64,000 bases of DNA from CAYRSS01 sp964426945. GTDB lineage: Bacteria; Planctomycetota; Phycisphaerae; UBA1845. This document shows positions 60,701-64,000 of this stretch, piece by piece. Where the stretch lies: positions 36,559 to 100,558 of the forward strand of contig CAYRSS010000013.1 in the NCBI GenBank assembly GCA_964426945.1. The letters run 5' to 3'. The notes beneath the pieces were generated by a model. It was not told where the DNA came from. It saw nothing but the letters and a program-made list of their open reading frames with translations, and made no database searches. A program made the translations under genes and the position numbers. Within the stretch, counting starts at the first letter, position 1; every line of letters starts with the position of its first letter.

Positions 60701-60766
60701 TTTCGCGCTAACACCCGTCGCTCCCGCCCGTCGAGCGTAAGGTCTGCACCCCGGTGGAGTTCCCAG

Positions 60767-63217
60767 ATGACGAGCCTTGCGTTGCGATGCGGTTTCCTGT
60801 CCGCCTGGTTAGTCGCTGCCATGGTCCGCGCGGACGAGTCGGCGCTGCCTGACCTGCCCGTCGTGAAGGACACGGAGCTGCGCATCGCCTACTCCGCTGA
60901 CGGCATCGCGTTTGAGCGCGACGCGCTCTTCGCGCCATCCGCCGGCTGGGCGGATCTGGAGCTGCTGCGTAACGGCGACCTCCTCGCCGTGTTCGACGTC
61001 GTCGACGGCGACGAGCTCTACCTCGCTTCGACGCGCAGCAAGGATGGCGGAAAGACGTGGACGCAGGCGCAGCGGCTTCACCTGATCGGCAGCCCCCCGA
61101 TGTCCAACACGGCGCGGCACGCCGATCTGGTCGTCCTGCCCGACGGCAGGCTGCGGTTGTTCTTCTCCTTCGCGCCAAACTGGACCAAGAACCGCCGCGA
61201 ACAGATGCGCAGGCCGAGCCTCATGCGCGCCGTCGGCTGGGCGGACGGCGTGGACGGCGTGCACTTCAAGACCGCGGGGACCTACGCGACCCAGCTCAAG
61301 GGGCTCGCTGATCTTCATCCGACGGCGGTGCTGGTCGAGGACGAGTTTCGCGTTTTCGCGCAAAGCCTGCTGACGGACGATCGCGGACGCGACCGCGCGG
61401 CCCGGCGCATCGAGGAGTCGGTCTCGAAGGATGGTCACGCCTACGAGCTGCTCCCGATCATCCAGGTGCCCCGCACCATCGTCCTCGGATCGATCATCCC
61501 CGAGGGCAAGGGGCTGCGTGCGTACGCCACGGCGGTCGACGGCGCGATTTCGTTGACCTCCCGCGACGGGCGCGTCTGGGAGGAATCGTCCGCAATCACG
61601 CCGAAGGGAGCCCTCTTTCCTGCGGTCGCCCGACTGGCCGACGGAACCCGGGTGATGATCTACACCGCGGCCGCTCGCGATCAGCAGCAGGGCGGTGGTG
61701 CGCCGCTCGTGCCGGCCCCCGCGCCGCCGCCGGTCCGCGTCGATGAGAACGGGGACGGAGCCGCGCCGGCGGAACAGGCCGGCCCGTCCTCGGCGGAAGA
61801 TCCCGCCGCCGCAGTCTCCGGCGACATGGGCGGCGAGTCGGTCGAGCTGGAGGCAGATGCGCCGATTCCGTCCGCCTCCGACGGCTCGGGCTTCCGCCCG
61901 GACCGCATCCCGGCCCCGAACTTCGCCGCGCCGGTTGACTACCTCCAGTGGCTTCGTACTCAGACCTCCGAGCGCCTTGTCGACAACGCCTACGACATCT
62001 ACGCGCAGTTCCTGCCGGGTCCGGACAATCTGACCGCCACGGAGGACTGGCCGAAGCTCGTGGGGCTCTTTCAGGATGATTCCTACCAGGGGCCGATCGG
62101 TCCCTGGCGACCCGACGATCACCCCGACTGGGAGACCTCTCACCACGCCGCCGCCCCGCTGATGCAGCGTCTACGCGACGCGACGCGGATCCGGGACTAC
62201 GCGATCGATCCCAGGACAGCCGGCGGCGACGAGGCGGGGGGCGCGAATCGGCTGCTGATCTCCATCCTGCTGCCGCACTTGAGCCCGCATCGCCAGCTGA
62301 TTCGCCAGCTGATGTCGGATGCCTGGCGAAGCGAGGATGGCCGAGTCGCCCCGGATACCATGCGAGGCGCGTGGGAAACGGCCCTGCGAGCCAGCGACCA
62401 TATGGACCAGGGGAGCACGCTGATTGAGCGGCTGGTGGGCCATGCCGAGCGCGAGTTGGTGCGCGACAACGCCCGACGAGCGCTGGCGCAGGGGGTGTTT
62501 CAGGACGACGTCGCCCTGGAGACCGCGCTGGCTTCCCTGGAAGCAGGAGACCGCCCCGCGCGGGGGCTGACGGATACCCTGCACGGCGAATACGCCTCGG
62601 TGATGGACCTGACTCAGTACATATTCTCGCCGGCGAGTGCCGACGGCCAGCCGCAGTACAACGCGGCCCGGGCCGAGGAAGTGGCGGAAGTCGGCCTCGG
62701 CCGCGAGCACCTCGAGGCGATGTCGCGGATGACTCCGCAGCAGGTTCGGGCAACCGGCGAACAGTTCGCCCGCGCCTACGACGAACTCGATGGGATGCTC
62801 GCCACGGGCTACCCGCAGGTCCGCCGGGCAGACATCGACGCCTGGCATGAGCGCTATCGCGGGGCCTCACCGATGACCGAGACACTCTTGCCGGGGCTCT
62901 CCCGCGTGGCGCAGATCCGCGCCAGGGCGGAGGCCTCACGCCGCGCGACGCAGCTCGCGTACGGCGCGGGGCTCTTCAAGGCGCGCGAAGGCCGCTGGCC
63001 GGCGTCACTGGCCGAGCTACGCGACCTGGTCGGCGCGGACGTGGCCGTCGATCCGATGTCAGGCGGAGCTTTCGGCTATCGCCTCGACAGCGACGGTCCG
63101 CGCATCTGGAGCGCCGGAGAGAACGCCGTCGACGACGGCGGAGACCATGCTCCGCGGTGGGGTGAGGGCGAAGGGGAGGCCAGCGACGACTACGTCTTCT
63201 ACCCGCCCCAGGGTTAG
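60767..63217 (+). CDS. Secreted sialidase-like protein with long C-terminal region
   Basis: An 816-residue exported protein. After a signal peptide (FLSAWLVAAMVRADES) a sialidase/BNR-type propeller spans about residues 30-300, with one clear Asp box (SKDGGKTW) near residue 96 and another degenerate one (SKDGHAYE). A disordered Pro/Glu/Ala linker (residues 305-385) leads to a helical domain (400-720). The last 100 residues (AREGRWPASLAELRDLVG, DPMSGGAFGYRLDSDGPRIW) match a small domain often seen at the end of planctomycete secreted proteins and resembling the pseudopilin C-terminus. The Arg triad of true sialidases is not identifiable. Confidence 0.75.
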   Translation: MTSLALRCGFLSAWLVAAMVRADESALPDLPVVKDTELRIAYSADGIAFERDALFAPSAGWADLELLRNGDLLAVFDVVDGDELYLASTRSKDGGKTWTQAQRLHLIGSPPMSNTARHADLVVLPDGRLRLFFSFAPNWTKNRREQMRRPSLMRAVGWADGVDGVHFKTAGTYATQLKGLADLHPTAVLVEDEFRVFAQSLLTDDRGRDRAARRIEESVSKDGHAYELLPIIQVPRTIVLGSIIPEGKGLRAYATAVDGAISLTSRDGRVWEESSAITPKGALFPAVARLADGTRVMIYTAAARDQQQGGGAPLVPAPAPPPVRVDENGDGAAPAEQAGPSSAEDPAAAVSGDMGGESVELEADAPIPSASDGSGFRPDRIPAPNFAAPVDYLQWLRTQTSERLVDNAYDIYAQFLPGPDNLTATEDWPKLVGLFQDDSYQGPIGPWRPDDHPDWETSHHAAAPLMQRLRDATRIRDYAIDPRTAGGDEAGGANRLLISILLPHLSPHRQLIRQLMSDAWRSEDGRVAPDTMRGAWETALRASDHMDQGSTLIERLVGHAERELVRDNARRALAQGVFQDDVALETALASLEAGDRPARGLTDTLHGEYASVMDLTQYIFSPASADGQPQYNAARAEEVAEVGLGREHLEAMSRMTPQQVRATGEQFARAYDELDGMLATGYPQVRRADIDAWHERYRGASPMTETLLPGLSRVAQIRARAEASRRATQLAYGAGLFKAREGRWPASLAELRDLVGADVAVDPMSGGAFGYRLDSDGPRIWSAGENAVDDGGDHAPRWGEGEGEASDDYVFYPPQG

Positions 63218-63236
63218 GCGGGGCGTCGTCTTCGCG

Positions 63237-64000
63237 TCAGGCGGTCAGCGGCGGCAGCTTGGCGAAGAAGGCCCGCAGGGCTCCCGTGAATAGCCCCGGC
63301 TGCTCGACGGGCGTCATGTGGCCCGCGCCGAGGATGATCTCCAGCTGAGAGCCGGTCACGAGACTCTGCATCTGTCTGGCGACCTCCGGAGGCGTGATCA
63401 CGTCCGATTCGCCGACGACGATCAGGCATGGCGCCTGCCAGCCTTTCAGCGTTTCCGCAGAATCAATCCGCGCCCCCATAGCCCGCAGCGCGGCTGCCAC
63501 ACCCTTCGGTGGCGTGGCGGCCATGATGCCTCGCCACTCATCCTTCAGCCGCTGCGGCGCCGTGTCCGCGAAGAGCTTGCTCACCATGCCGTCGGCGACG
63601 ACCTGTGATCCCTCCGCCAGCACGCGCCTCGCGGCAGCCTCGCGTTCCTGCACTTTAGCCTGCGCGTCGGCGTCGTGCCGCGTATCCGCCAGGACCAGCG
63701 CACGAATCCGGAGCGGTTGCAGCCGGGCCATCTCCATCGCGATGTATCCGCCCATGGAGAGGCCGACGAGGATGACCGGACGTCGCTCCTCTGCGGCGTC
63801 GAGCACGGCGACCAGGTCGCCCGCCATCTGCGTCATCGAAGTGACATCGCTCGCGTCGCTGCGGCCGTGGCCACGAAGGTCGGGGACGATGATGCGGTAG
63901 CGGTCGCCCAGCGTAGCCGCGGCGTCCTGCCACAGGCGCGACGACAACGGGAAACCGTGCACGAAGAGGACCGGCTCGCCGCTGCCGTGCACTTCGTAAT
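63237..64000 (-). CDS. Alpha/beta hydrolase (N-terminus beyond window)
   Basis: At least 252 residues of an alpha/beta-hydrolase-fold esterase or lyase. It has the oxyanion segment LFVHGFPLSS, nucleophile elbow GLSMGGYIAM (Ser), the acid in VVGESDVITPPE and His in GAGHMTPVEQP. The frame is open to the window edge (YEVHGSGEPVLFVHG), so the start probably lies outside. The nearest relatives by eye are 3-oxoadipate enol-lactonase-like hydrolases; the substrate is not known. It converges with the sialidase-like gene. Confidence 0.88.
   Translation of the reverse strand, partial: YEVHGSGEPVLFVHGFPLSSRLWQDAAATLGDRYRIIVPDLRGHGRSDASDVTSMTQMAGDLVAVLDAAEERRPVILVGLSMGGYIAMEMARLQPLRIRALVLADTRHDADAQAKVQEREAAARRVLAEGSQVVADGMVSKLFADTAPQRLKDEWRGIMAATPPKGVAAALRAMGARIDSAETLKGWQAPCLIVVGESDVITPPEVARQMQSLVTGSQLEIILGAGHMTPVEQPGLFTGALRAFFAKLPPLTA

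Noticed and set aside
1..64000. Insertion sequences, prophage genes, CRISPR arrays, rRNA
   Set aside because: No transposase or integrase motifs, no regularly spaced repeats and no rRNA-like blocks were found on either strand.

Overview
This is 64 kb of GC-rich bacterial chromosome that reads as a planctomycete, most likely Phycisphaerae-like. The signs are a secreted protein ending in a VPAPGA-type PEP-CTERM tail, a secreted protein with a C-terminal dockerin-like segment, a DUF58/BatA/von Willebrand A (vWA)/large coiled-coil membrane cluster, a squalene-cyclase-repeat protein next to an NPCBM-domain protein, and eukaryote-like signalling genes. Housekeeping genes (rpsT, def, fmt, proS, lysS, apgM, ilvE, lolD) are interspersed. 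I see no rRNA, tRNA, CRISPR array, insertion sequence or prophage.

Layout. 1-12 kb: an ABC ATPase (cut by the window edge), a TlyA-like rRNA methyltransferase without its S4 domain, rpsT, a TPR protein, def-fmt, a PEP-CTERM-like protein, a BFD-type ferredoxin, proS, a lone receiver domain, a lipoprotein, an EamA transporter and apgM. 12.3-25 kb: a full Tad/Flp pilus locus in the order flp1-flp2-flp3-cpaA-tadE-cpaB-cpaC-tadG(vWA)-tadZ-tadA-tadB-tadC, with unusually long hairpin-bearing spacers between genes and closed by a terminator. 25-42.7 kb: a membrane protein, a small protein plus TatD-type hydrolase, then DUF58, a nonsense-interrupted Uma2 nuclease gene, a dockerin-like secreted protein on the other strand, and a BatA/vWA/coiled-coil/squalene-repeat/NPCBM cluster. 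42.7-49.7 kb: DUF502, a cation diffusion facilitator, lysS, a LolCE-like permease with LolD, and ilvE. 49.8-53 kb: small membrane and coiled-coil proteins and a HAMP-GGDEF diguanylate cyclase.

The most remarkable region is 53.0-60.7 kb, eight tightly spaced same-strand genes. It encodes a small membrane protein, a soluble Ser/Thr kinase with two C-terminal zinc ribbons, a small membrane zinc-ribbon protein, three basic-then-acidic helical proteins that resemble ESCRT-III (Snf7/CHMP/PspA) subunits, an AAA ATPase with an MIT-like N-terminal domain and a Vps4-type C-terminal helix, and a beta-propeller protein with a possible SPFH-like front end. One ESCRT-III-like protein carries a winged helix in front of the Snf7-like region, as CHMP7 does. 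Another ends in an R-L-x-x-L-R motif like the MIM1 peptide that binds Vps4 MIT domains. I infer a bacterial ESCRT-III/Vps4-type membrane-remodelling machine under kinase control. The homology is read by eye and needs profile and structure comparison.

The window ends with a sialidase-like secreted protein and the 3' part of an alpha/beta hydrolase gene running off the right edge.
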